DNA of 64,000 nt from Lenzites betulinus (lineage: Eukaryota > Basidiomycota > Agaricomycetes > Polyporales > Polyporaceae), in the NCBI GenBank assembly GCA_022264855.1, contig JABYQU010000077.1:1-64000 (forward strand), read 5' to 3'. Of the stretch, positions 31,601 through 43,013 are shown piece by piece. The notes beneath the pieces are model-generated. The model made no database searches and was not told where the DNA came from. It worked only from the letters and a program-made list of their open reading frames with translations. The first letter of the stretch is position 1, and each line of letters begins with the position of its first letter. The position numbers and the translations under genes were made by a program.

Positions 31601-34500
31601 CCAATCCCCGGGTGCCCGGCGCGTGCTTGGCTCCTGCTTCGAATTGACAGTCCATTATCGCGTTTGGCACGCTCTGGGGCCTTGTCGCTTGCCACTCATA
31701 TGGCCCGTATGGAATGCGTGTATCATTCCCCGTACGGCAGATGTTGCGCCTGCTCAGCCAGTCCATCTCGCGCAATATCGAGCGCTTGAGCTACGCGCAG
31801 CGACTTCATACACGCAAACTGGTAACGTTTCATTCAACTGTCCTGTCAAAGAGCGTTGTCCCATTCATGCAACTTTGCATCTATCTTAGATCAACACCAT
31901 GCCAACGGATCAGCATCCCAGGGGATACATTGTGTCGAACGCGGACGACCTGCTCGGCCTGTTCGATGCTGACTACGGCGTGCTCGTCATCGGCGAAGGC
32001 GCGAAGATCCTTGGTCCGAATGAGCACGGACAGGAAATCCTCATCGTCGCGGAGTATCTGCGTCTCAAACAGTTCACGTACGCCCCCGTTTTACATTTGA
32101 GCGCCGACGTGCTGACGCTCTTCCTGTCGTCGTATGCAGTACGTTGCAGGTTTCTCAGGCGGTGACGGTCGACTATCCCGATCTACTACTCACCAACGGG
32201 CTGGAGATCATCGCTGGCCTGCTGTATGTTCCATTGTCAGCTGGAGGTCGGGACTTCATTGCGTTCCTGCGCAAAGGCCAGCCACGGCAAGTGAATTGGG
32301 CGGGCCGTCCGACCAAACCTGAGGGGCGCAACGTGCTCGAACCTCGACGTTCGTTCAAGACGTGGTCAGAGACTGTCGCGGGCCGGTGTCGTGCATGGTC
32401 GGACGAGCATCTCGAGACCGCGGGGGTGTTGGCGCTTGTGTACGGGAAGGTGTGTGATGTAATTCTCAGCTATCTTGATGCTGAACGCTAATTATTCGCG
32501 TTACCAGTTCATCGAGGTGTGGCGACAGAAGGAGACTGCGCTGCAGACGACCAAGTTGACCAACATCTTGTTGTCGAATGCGAGCCACGAAGGTTTGTCC
32601 AGCACTTTCTGGGATGCACCTGTCTTGTTACTGACGCTATGACGTAGTGCGGACGCCTCTCAATCACATTATCAAGTACGCTCATCCCCAGCCCCCCAGC
32701 CTCCCTCTTTTCACTGACTAATGCTTTGCAGCTATCTTGAATTGGCAATGAACGGCCCTCTAGACACAGAGACACGAGAGAACCTGAGCCAGTCACATGC
32801 TGCCTCGAAGAGTCTGCTGTTTACCATAAATGACTTGCTCGTACGTCTAACGAGCGTCTCGGCTTCGTGTGGCCTGCTCTTCTGACTCGGTGTCTGTAGG
32901 ATCTCACACGCCTTGAAAGCGGCCACGAGACCTCGTTCAACGAGCCTTTTGACCTTCAACAAGCGATCGAAGATGCTACACAGCTCTATCGGAATGAGGC
33001 TCAGAGACGCGGTATAGAATTTGTCCTAAGCCTCCAAGGCTGCCCCAAGCAAGTTGTGGGCGACTCGAGGAAGATTCGCACCGTAGTAGCGAACCTCACC
33101 GCAAATGCCCGTAAGTTGATAGCAATCCTCGATCCGCACTGCGCGCACTCATAAGAACGACCTAGTGAAATACACGACAAATGGATCTATATCTGTCCTC
33201 TGTAGGGCATTCGATGAGCCTACTGGCTTGCGTGACAGCGGTGATATTGCGGTGGAGATTGTGGTGGCCGACACCGGATGCGGTATCCCTAGCGACAAGC
33301 TGGAGAGCATATTCCGGGAGTTCGAGCAAGTCGAGACTGCTCCGCGCACACGTTCCCCCGGCCTTGGTACGACTTTCTTGCTCTGCCGTACTGTCCAAAC
33401 ATGTTGACGTCGCTGTAGGTTTGGGCCTGGCCGTCGTCGCGCGAATCGTGGAGCAGCTCGGTGGCCAACTGCGCGTCGACTCTAGTTTGGGCGAAGGAAG
33501 TCGCTTCTCGTTCCTGCTGCCTCTCACGACAGACGTGCATGGAGGAAGCATGTCCTGGTCCTCTGGATCTTCCCGATCGTCGTTGGTGTTGACCCGTGAT
33601 GGAGGCTCGCGCAGCTCACACATTCAAGACTTGGTCAACGCGCTGTCCGCCAACCACATGCACGATTCGAGGGACATATCTGCCACCTCTGATGAGCCCC
33701 AAGTGGTGGAATCTCCCAGTCGACCTACGACGGGTGCATCAATCACAATCCCGGGGTCTGCGACACCGTTCCGGCCGATCAAGGTCGACGAGTTTGACCT
33801 CGATCGACCTGTGCCCGTACCCGTCAACGTCAGGACCATGAGCAACAGGAGGTCTCCGGCGAAGGGCTCGCCTCCCGGTCGTCCTCTCCTCGACGCGTCG
33901 TCCTCGAAGCTGCGAATTCTCATTGTTGAGGTGTGTTACACCGGTATATGTCGCAGTGATATTTTTACTGATCCGGCTATAGGATAACGACATCAACCGT
34001 ATGATCCTCGCAAAGCGGCTGTCTTTGGATGGGCATATAGTCGTCAACTCAACCAACGGCCAGGAAGGATTGGAGGTCGTTGAGGCTGATCGTGAATTCG
34101 ATTGCGTCCTCATGGACATCCAGTACGTCCCTCAACTATGCATGCATCGCAGAATGACTTACTCAACCTACAAAGGATGCCTCTGCTGAATGGCTACGAG
34201 GCAACCGAACGCATCCGCCTCCTGGAAAAGGAGTCCCTCCTCTTCGATCGCATATCGCACCAGCTGAACGGCCGCATACCCATCTTCGCCGTCTCCGCCT
34301 CGCTCTACGAGAACCAGCGCGACGAGCTGTACAGGCTTGGCCTGGACGGCTGGATACTGAAGCCGATCGACTTCAAGCGGCTCCGCGCGATCCTGCGCGG
34401 CGTTGTCGATTCGGTCCAGCGCGAGCGCGATGTCTATCGATCTGGCATCAACTGGGAGAGCGGCGGGTGGTTCTCACGACCAAGGGACAGATCCGAATGA
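28690..34500 (+). CDS. phy1: phytochrome: hybrid histidine kinase photoreceptor
   Basis: A multi-exon protein with the full fungal phytochrome layout. A long Ser-rich N-terminal extension leads into a PAS domain. [17 protein letters not shown], formed across an intron, contains the cysteine expected to bind biliverdin. The GAF domain has [12 protein letters not shown] and [11 protein letters not shown], the latter with the chromophore-contacting histidine. The PHY domain carries the tongue motif [12 protein letters not shown]. Then come an H-box ([11 protein letters not shown]), N-box (NLTANALKYT), G1 (VADTGCGIP) and G2 (GLGLGLAVV). The C-terminal receiver has IVEDN, LMDIQMP, SAS and KP, with D in MDIQ as phospho-acceptor. 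About 130 low-complexity residues separate PAS from GAF. It should sense red/far-red light and signal by His-Asp phosphorelay. All key residues are kept. The first-intron placement (28821-28876) is less certain than the rest. Confidence 0.93.
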
Positions 34501-35152
34501 ACATCGACTACGACATACGGGACATTATCCGCTACTTAACGTTATTTGCACGACCGTGTTTCGCCTTGCTATCGATTGGCCGCAGCAGCATCTACCATAC
34601 TAGACCCGGCCCATATTTCACTGTAGCACACCCCCTCCCCCCTCCCAGGCGGACAGAACACGTACACACGGACGTTCTGCGCCTGCTTTAGCATACCATA
34701 GCATGTTTCGACTGTTTACGCTCATGCACGCACGCACGGTGGTTTCTTTTTTTCATGTTGTATCATTCAATGTCTCTGGCTTGTTGTTCTGCACGCATGC
34801 ACGCATCACATACCTCTCGCGTCAGATCTCACTTTTTTGTAGCCATGCTTCTCAGTACCATACACGCGCTGTGGGTTGGCTACGACCGTCGTCAATCGCT
34901 GTATCATAGCATTCATTCTCGGAAACATGTGCAATTTCGTTGCGTGTCGTCGGGGGTTATACGGTGCATACACTGCACTTCGGAAGACATGGCCGCCCTC
35001 CGAGGAGGTCAGGAAGAGGGATCCTGGGGCGTTTAGCGCCCTATATGTTGATGTTTTCGTTCTACTTCGCCGTCTTTCCTTCTTTCACGTTCATTCTCTC
35101 TCTGCGCTATTTGTTCAAATATTCAGTCACCACTAGGGTCTTGACATGGAAT
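34501..35152. other. phytochrome 3' flank
   Basis: A T-rich and pyrimidine-rich stretch, probably the 3' UTR plus the promoter of the next gene. No coding segment is recognised. Confidence 0.45.
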
Positions 35153-36407
35153 ATGCTTCGCCGGTCATATTCGTCGTCCTACGGCGCCCCTGAGCTTCCT
35201 CTCGAGATATGGTTGAGCGTCTTCACCTATGCGACACATATACCGGGGCGCCTCGGCAATCATTGCTTTCGCGAGAGACAAGTTTGGAATCAGTACACAT
35301 CGCAGGCATCGCGAAGCCACCAACCTCATGCTTGCTGCGAGTCGAGTCTGCAAGACATGGGCCCCCCTCGCTACCGAGTTTCTCTTCAAGTACCTCGTAA
35401 TCAAGAGCGGAGACCACGCTATCAGCATCGCCGCCGCAATGGAACTATACGAGAAGAACCGGCCGACCTACCGTCCAGCTGGACACTGGACAGTCCGACT
35501 GGAGCTCGCTTTGGAAGGTGTGCACCGATGGCACAACCCGCATTCAGCCGCCTTGGAGCGCATACTGGCATGTTGTCCCAACATAACCGTATTCTCGACC
35601 GCGTTCTGCGCGGCGGACCCCTTGCTCTCCCAGACCCCTTGCTTTCGCCGCACTATACACGCCATAGCGATCCGGACGAACCTCAAGAGGGTGGAGGTCA
35701 ATAACGATGTGGCTAAGCTCGAGACGGCTCTGCGCTACGTGACACCCTCTGTAGAGACTCTCTGGCTGTCTGGCCTTGAAGCTGGGCCTACTTTCTCAAG
35801 ACCTGTGCACTTGCCTCTTGTCCATACTCTTATTCTTTCCGAAGGGTTCGCACGGGACGACCTCCCAGACACCTGGACCGCACCCACACTCAAAACTCTC
35901 TGGATCGGCGACAATGGTTTTGCGGGGCCAAAGCCGAGCGTAGTGGAAGCTTTCTTCCATCTGCACGGCTCGCAATTGAAGAATTACGTGACGGGAGGCT
36001 CTAACTTCGGACTTGTCCACCTCTGTCCTAACCTTGTGGAATGCACGCTCATTTGCGTTGCGTTGGGCCAGCTTTCTCGGGGTGCCCCTCTGCCGACAAC
36101 CATCCGTTACCTCACTGTCGTCGACGATAAATCCTCGATCCCTATCTTTCCGCTGGATACCCTTGCGCTCCTGATAGACTGGCTAGAACGGGCCCCGCTT
36201 CCCGCGCTCGAGACAATCCGGTTCATCGTGCCGTTCTCTGGGCTTCCCCGGAGCCTTCGCCTACACGAGGACTTCGAGTGGGCTTTTCGGATGCTGTGCG
36301 AACGCTGTCAGCAGCTGGGCGTGCGCGTCGAAACATCTAGTGGACAAGATAATCATACCGCAGACCGTTGGAAGACCTTCACCGTCGACCATGTGAACCC
36401 GGGGTAG
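35153..36407 (+). pseudogene. F-box-like gene with a frameshift at 35249
   Basis: The frame from the ATG at 35153 reads MLRRSYSSSYGAPELPLEIWLSVFTYATHIPG, a typical F-box-like start. After the codon ending at 35248 the expected continuation (SAIIAFARDKFGISTHRRHREA) is found in another frame starting at 35250. One extra base, or two missing ones, in ccggggcgcc therefore breaks the gene; no intron of usable size fits. Downstream the frame stays open to 36407 through SRVCKTWAPLATEFLF and LRR-like segments (PTLKTLWIGDNGF, CPNLVECTL). This could be a young pseudogene, an assembly error in a short G run, or a product restarting at the ATG at 35229 without most of the F-box. Confidence 0.6.
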
Positions 36408-37448
36408 TGCTTGTCTTTTGCCACCCCGTCGCATCTTATGGGGTGCGCACGAATTTCTAGTTGCCGTGCACGATCGTTTACTCACGCTGCGTCTCTCCTT
36501 CCCAGCTTCGAATCCGTTGTGTACTGCGCCTCCGCATCCATCAATCAAATGTGCAGCGCGTCGACGTAGGTCGACGTCTGCCTTCGAGCCCCAAAGATGC
36601 TGCATTCTAGGTTTTGGTGACGCACGAGCACGGTATATCCTGCACCTGCGCGCCAGTGGCCAGCCGGTCTCGGTATTGGGCGAACCCGATCCTAGACGGC
36701 CATTACCGCATGATCATCGTTCACCTTAATGTGGACCGGGCCACTACTTCCCCTCTCATGCGACTCTTCCCCTCATCTGTGGATGTCGCTGTGAGGCAAT
36801 CCAAATGCAATGGCCTTGATAGACGGTACGGATGTGAGGCGGTATCTACCCAGATATCGCAGTCCGCAATGTGAGGAGTTCTCGCATCCTCGGACTTACA
36901 TATACACTTCCCGTGTATAGGCTCTAGGGAAGCGACTCGGTCTTCCGGAATGCGATTGCGTTGAGCGCTGGCAGCTTCGGAGGCCGAGCAGTGACTGAAT
37001 GCAAAACCCGGTCAAACCAACCGTTTGCCACCATCGTAGCTTCTGTTTCTGCGCGACGTGGGGAACAGCTTCATGTCGCCGCTGCGTTCTGCCCTCGTGA
37101 GCCCGTGAGTATGAAGGATAGGTACCGCACCATGTATGGACATGTTGATCCTGATTTGTACGTCCTCATCAGATCACACAGCTTCCTCAACTGTCCATCA
37201 TCCACAGCACGCGTAGTGCCTCGCACTGCAGCCCAATCAACGCAGCCCATCTCGACTAAGATGGCCAGGCCGCCAACGTTGGCAGATTCCGGAGCTCCTC
37301 GCCCGAAGTACGGAGAATGATCTCAATGTGGAGAGGGCCCTCGTGCTTAGGAGGCTTCCAACCTCTTTCGCCTCTACCCTACCGGTCACCCCCGCCCCGG
37401 GCCATCTCGCCGTCGCTCCTTGGACCCCCCTCCTTCCAACTTTCGTAG
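36408..37448. other. intergenic region
   Basis: No gene is recognised between the F-box gene and the first member of the Cys-rich membrane-protein array. Its right part is the promoter of that member. Confidence 0.45.
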
Positions 37449-39534
37449 ATGTACTGGGGCTATTCACACATATTTTCTTGGGCCTTCCTGGCAACATTCT
37501 CGCTCTTAGCTGGGGACGTCTATGCGGGAAACACGACATGCGCTAGTGGTCAACTCGACTGGTACACGAGTGTTGTTGGAGAGTCTCCATGTACGTATCT
37601 CAGTCATATCATGACTATTCTTCGCTGCTCACCGTGCTCGCTGTTCAGGTGTAACGTACCAACGACTGCGTCAGATCTGCAATAGTGACTGTGAGTATCG
37701 TCGATGCTGCTGACTCGGCTGTGCTGGACAGCCGCTGATTTTGCTCTCAAGACCAAGTACCTAGCTTTCGACCGAACACCCCCGGAGATAACTGCGATGA
37801 TCAAGTTTGTGAGTGTTGTATCTCACAGGATAGCTTCATTTGCTGATTCCCCTCAGCTGCATGCTGCTGCAATACTGTCGCTTTCCAGTTGAGCATGCTT
37901 TGCATGAAGTACACCTTGCTCTTCCAGAGTCGTCGTATAGTATGTTAATCGATTCTCGTAGCTGTCAACAGGACCATCTCGCCGGTGATCAGATCGGTAT
38001 CGATGCTGGTAAGGCGATCCCGGAACTGTTGCAGCCAGACTATCTTTCTTACTGTTCCCTCGGCAGGGGTTGGGGCATACACGCTGTATCGTGGCGGATG
38101 TGGTGCTGGGACGAACAACGCGTAAGTCACGTCACCTCATTACTAACCTTGCGAGAAATATTGATACTAACCGATGCAACTAGATTACCTTCGGATATAC
38201 AAAAGGCAGTGTGTAACCAGAATATTAGGCTCGACAACTTCGTTTATGGTGGCTGGTCTGATGGCTCGTGGTACGCTGGCTTGAACTGTCGTGTATTCTT
38301 GTTACTCATCCATGCCACGACATAGGTTTTAGTAAGTTTGAACTGTACTACAGTGATCGCCAAACCTAACAGATCTACCAAGTGTTTGGACCCGGGAGAA
38401 TGCCGAACGGGAGCATGCCGCGAACAACGATAACACCTTCACGCATTGCCCGAACCAAATATCCCCGTCCATAACACCCACACCTGCCACTACCAACGCC
38501 AACACCCCAGCTCAGCCAACCAGTGCGACTCCGACAAGTACGCCGAGCACCTCAACTACCAGTACGCCAGATGCGTCCCCAAACACAAGCCCCACAAGCC
38601 CCACAGCCTCAGGCGCGCGCTCGAGCTCTACTGGAACTGGGTCCACCGTGACCACATCAGCAGCCAGTACCTCAAGCACGCTGTCTTCCGGTACGGTATC
38701 GCAGCTTCAGGCTCTCCCCAATGGCCAAACAAACTCTTTGGCTGTCTCGGTAAGCTCTGTGTTCTCCATTTTTATATCTCTATTTAGGCTCAACCCCCCG
38801 GAGGGATCATCCACGCCAACATCCTCTGCCGGTGATGCGCCCTCCTCCCCTGTCCCCGACAATAACAACGACAAGCCCACGAAGTCCTCCTCTGATATGG
38901 GTGCAATCATAGGAGGCGCTGTAGGCGGGGTCTCGCTCGTTGCGGTTGTTGGAATTCTGTTCCTGTTGCTTCGGAGGTGCCGCACTCGGAGAGCCGCCTA
39001 CCAACACCAACCCCACGTGCCTCGCCTCAACGATGTATTCCGTGATGACGAGCACAGTTATGGCACTGCGAACATGAGCGCGGTGCACCCTGGATCCGCA
39101 TCCACCGGCATGGGTGCGTCATATACCCTGCTTCCTTTCACTGCGATCCCAGCTGACAGATTCTCCAACGCTCAGATGTTGGCGGCCAACGAGAGTTCCT
39201 GGTCCCTGCCACAGCCACGGAGACCCCCGGGCGCTCTGCATGGAGCGACTTCTCCAGCGATCTGCCGCAGAGCACGCTCTTCACGAGTCAGGACTTGCGT
39301 CATACGGACGCAGGCGTTTTAGTTCCCCTGCAACGTTCAAGCTCCGGTAGACTCCCTCCGGCGTATCGCTCTTGGGAGGACGGCTCGAGCTCGGGTTCCG
39401 AGGTTTCGACAAATCACCAGCAGAGCGAGGTATCTGGCGAGACTACGAGGTCGGGCGTAGGGTCTGATGCGCATACGCCTCTCGTACCTCTCCGGGGTGA
39501 GAAGGACCCGGACGAATATCATCTTCCTGCATGA
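37449..39534 (+). CDS. Cys-rich single-pass membrane protein, array member A
   Basis: About eleven exons, placed by comparison with members B and C. Signal peptide MYWGYSHIFSWAFLATFSLLAGDVYA. The ectodomain has 12 cysteines in a fixed order, including CASGQLDWYTSVVGESPC, a CCC triplet (SACCCNTVAFQLSMLC) and GVGAYTLYRGGCGAG. A Ser/Thr/Pro-rich stalk follows, then one membrane helix (IIGGAVGGVSLVAVVGILFL) with a basic stop-transfer RRCRTRR. The cytoplasmic tail contains LPPAYRSWED, a PPxY motif. Exon 8 is only 6 nt (38326-38331). The topology suggests a cell-surface sensor or cell-wall-associated protein, but no function is known to me. It is the first of four tandem paralogs. Confidence 0.8.
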
Positions 39535-40319
39535 TGCTCCGGAGCTGCTGTTTATCTCTTCTTTTGTATCATCGTGCGGACACTGTATCATCTGTTGCTA
39601 CTTTCTTGTTCTAGCACATGAGTGCTCCCGGGCTTCCTATTTGCTTGATACCCGTATGTATGGGGTGCGCATCGCGCTCGCCGGTACTTATGTATTGGGT
39701 CTGTACGCTGCAGATAGTTTGATTACGCATCCAGCCCATGTTTTCTGATCCCACGTACGCCACCAGCGTGCCGTTCCCACATCGCACAGCATGCATGTTT
39801 TGTCCCGAAAAGGCATAGTCCAAGTCGGTTCCTCTCGGGGCGACACTCTCAGCTCTCTCCCGTACTCCCGTTCAAGCGAACAAGTTGCTCATATATGCAG
39901 ATATCTGCAGGCAAGTCTTCGAAGCTTCAAAGGTTATTGCTCTCGAGAGCGAGAACTTACCGATGAATCCGATCAGGCGAGGCTGAACATAAGTGCCCCC
40001 GACACCTCGTTGATCGCCGTTAAGCCCCACTAGTACCCCCGACGGTTGTCGCGCAGTCGATCCTGATTCCTGCTTGATCAAACGTGTCCTTGGCAATCTA
40101 TATAGTCTTGTTGGCACTTACACGGAGGCAACTTAGTTATATGACATACCCGAAGAATCGGATTTCGGCTGGCGAGCTTGCTCACGCGGCCGTTCGAATT
40201 CTGAAGCTGGCCGCAGCGAACCTAACTTCTCCATCTCTCGTCTCGACCACAACCTCCGCCGTCGGCGTGGGCATCGCTCAGAGTGTCCTTTCTGTCGCTT
40301 CCGCTTCGGATTGCAGAGA
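39535..40319. other. spacer between array members A and B
   Basis: The 3' flank of A and promoter of B. No additional coding segment is recognised. Confidence 0.45.
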
Positions 40320-42154
40320 ATGGGTGGGCTTGTGACGCGTTCCTTCCAGCTCTACTTTGCTTCGATCTTCTTGCTAGTCTCAGCGGTCTGGGCTGGTAAC
40401 ACGACTTGTGCGAGCGGGCAGTTGGACTGGTACTCTAGCGTAGTGGGGGAATCACCTTGTACGTCTTCCTTCGAGACTAAGGACGGTGTGCGCGTTCTGA
40501 TCAGCATGCCCGCGGTTAGGCGTGACATACCAGAAATTGCGCCAGATATGCAACAACGACTGTACGCACAACTCAATCATCTGCGGTGGCCTCGCACTGC
40601 GGAGACTGACAGTCGATCTTGTGCCTGCAGATCAAGTCCCAAGCTTCAGACCAAACACCCCCGGGGATAACTGTGATGACCAAGTTTGTGAGTGTTCAAA
40701 TAACATGAACAGTCCTGATATTTGTCTGACATGTCCTCAGCGGAATGCTGCTGCAACACCGTTGCTTTCCAGCTGAGCATGCTGTGTATGAAGTACGGGA
40801 GTTCCGACTACCTAGTGTGGCTCACTTTCTGACCTATGCATGCCGTCGTAGCTGCCAACAGGATCAGCAAGCCGGCGACCAGATTGGTATCGATGCAGGT
40901 CAGTTGTACATCACTAGTGTCGCGAAGAGTCCTGCTCAATAGGTCACCATAGGCGTTGGCGCGTACACGCTGTATCGCGGCACATGCGGCGCCGGAACGA
41001 ATCGCTCGTAAGTCCATGCTGAGTCCCAGTTGTTGGTCTTGTCTAATGTCCGTGATATAGGCTACCTGCAGACATACAGCAAGCTGTCTGTAACGTGAAT
41101 GTCAGACTCGATAACTATTTATATGGGGGATGGGATGATGGATCATGGTGAGTTCTGCGGTCGCCCGATTTATTAGTTCGATGCACTGAACATTTACGAC
41201 AGGTTTTAGTGAGTTACCCTACATCGCTAGCTTCATTCTCGTGCTTACGGAACGTGCTGCAAGTGTGTATACGAAGGAGAACGCCGTCCGCGATCACGCG
41301 GTGAACAACAACAACACATTCACGCACTGTGCGAACCAGATTTCACCCTCTGCGACGCCTACCTCATCGACGTCAGCGACTTCGTCGGGCGCCCAGACTG
41401 CCATTACCGTGAGTACTTGCACGAAAATCCCAACAGCAGCTGACATTCTTCAAGTCAAGCACCCCGACAAGCAGTGCAGCAAATCCGTCCGGCACGAGCG
41501 AGAACGCAAACACTGACTCCGACCACACGACCTCGTCTTCGCATGTAGGGGCTATAGTGGGCGGCGTCGTCGGCGGTGGCTCCGTCATCGTGATCATTGG
41601 GTTTCTCATGTGGCGAACGCGTCGTAATCGACGTTTTGGCGGTATCACCCGCGGCATACAAGAACCGCACCACAATTACGACATCGATTCCGACGCATCT
41701 GGGCCTCAAAACATGATTTCGCCGTTCCCTGGGATGGTTACTCACAGTAAGGACGTTCGTTGCGCATTTCTTTATTTTCTAACGAATATGCTCGTACACA
41801 GGTACGCAGCTGTCGCAATCGACTTCTCCCGGAGCCCCCTCCTCGTGGAGCGACCTTGCCGGCTCAGGACCCCAAGGCTCCTTCCCCACGGACAGTTCCT
41901 TGCGGCACATGGACGCAGGCGTCATCATCCCCGTCCCTCTCGAGCGGTCTTTGTCGGGGAGGCTTCCTCCAGCGTATCGCTCGTGGGAGAACGACTCCAG
42001 CGTTAGGACCGACGTGCCCTCCAGCCACCAAGGAAGCGCGACTTCGCCTCCCAGCAGCCCGCCAGCTTCGGATTCTGCGGCCGACCCGCATATGCCGCTC
42101 GTTCCTCTCAGACTAGAAGAGAAATCGGGTCTTTCGACGCGTTCACAAGCGTAG
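40320..42154 (+). CDS. Cys-rich single-pass membrane protein, array member B
   Basis: The closest paralog of member A. Signal peptide MGGLVTRSFQLYFASIFLLVSAVWA. The same 12-cysteine ectodomain follows with the same introns (CASGQLDWYSSVVGESPC, SECCCNTVAFQLSMLC, GVGAYTLYRGTCGAG, YLYGGWDDGSW). The Ser/Thr stalk is shorter than in A. Membrane helix AIVGGVVGGGSVIVIIGFLMW is followed by RTRRNRR. The tail shares SLRHMDAGV with A and the PPxY motif in LPPAYRSWEN. The micro-exon is at 41203-41208 (GTTTTA), between introns of 55 and 55 nt. All frames join without lesions. Likely a type I plasma-membrane protein; function unknown. Confidence 0.8.
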
Positions 42155-43013
42155 CATTGCAGCCATACTTGGATTCCCCCATCTATTTCCCTGGTATCTA
42201 CTTTGATCATTCTTCATGTGCAATACGGCTCCGTACATTTCGACCTCACGATATACTGAAAGAACGAACATCTCGTAATGCACTAGTCAGAGCGCAGTCG
42301 GAAGGATAGTGCTACGGTACGGATGTTCGACCTCAGCCTTTGCGAATGACGCCGAATCTGCGGAGTGGCTTGGCAGGCGCGGCTGCAGGCGCTATACGCC
42401 ACATCAATTACTCTCCTCTTGACGACCACTCTGGGGTTTCAACTCAAAGTACATTCGTCACCATACTTGGGCAAGATATATTCCCACTACAAGGCTAGGA
42501 ACGTATGTCTCAATTAGAATCTCCTTTTTTGCGGACAAAGGTACATTATTGTTTAATTACATGTCTGGGACTACAATTTGAGGCAAATAGTACGCGTACG
42601 ATCGGATCCGGTGACCGCATTAACCTCTACCACACAGAACCCTACAGAACCCTGACCAACCCACGCCGACATGATTATGGCACCGCTATTAGAAGTGATA
42701 ATGAGAAAAGATCACCCGGTCCCAACTTGATGCACGCCGTGTTTTAAATTGATCAAGGTCGTCGCCGTCGCCACTTCGACGTTCCCGCGGGCCGTAAGGG
42801 CGCAGTGATGGCTCTTGGGCCTCCTGCCGCGGCATCTTATGTACTCCGCCAGTTGACAGCTCTGCGATGGTCAGGCCTCCTTGCGACCCTCACACCGTGA
42901 CATCTCTAGGCTCTCCGCGGTTCTCCTTTCCCCCTCAGGCTCTTCTTTTTGGGTATCTCTGTCTCGTGTCTTAACTTTTCACTCATCCGTGCGGCAAAAT
43001 CGAGTCATTGGCC
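42155..43013. other. spacer between array members B and C
   Basis: About 0.86 kb with no recognised gene. Confidence 0.45.
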
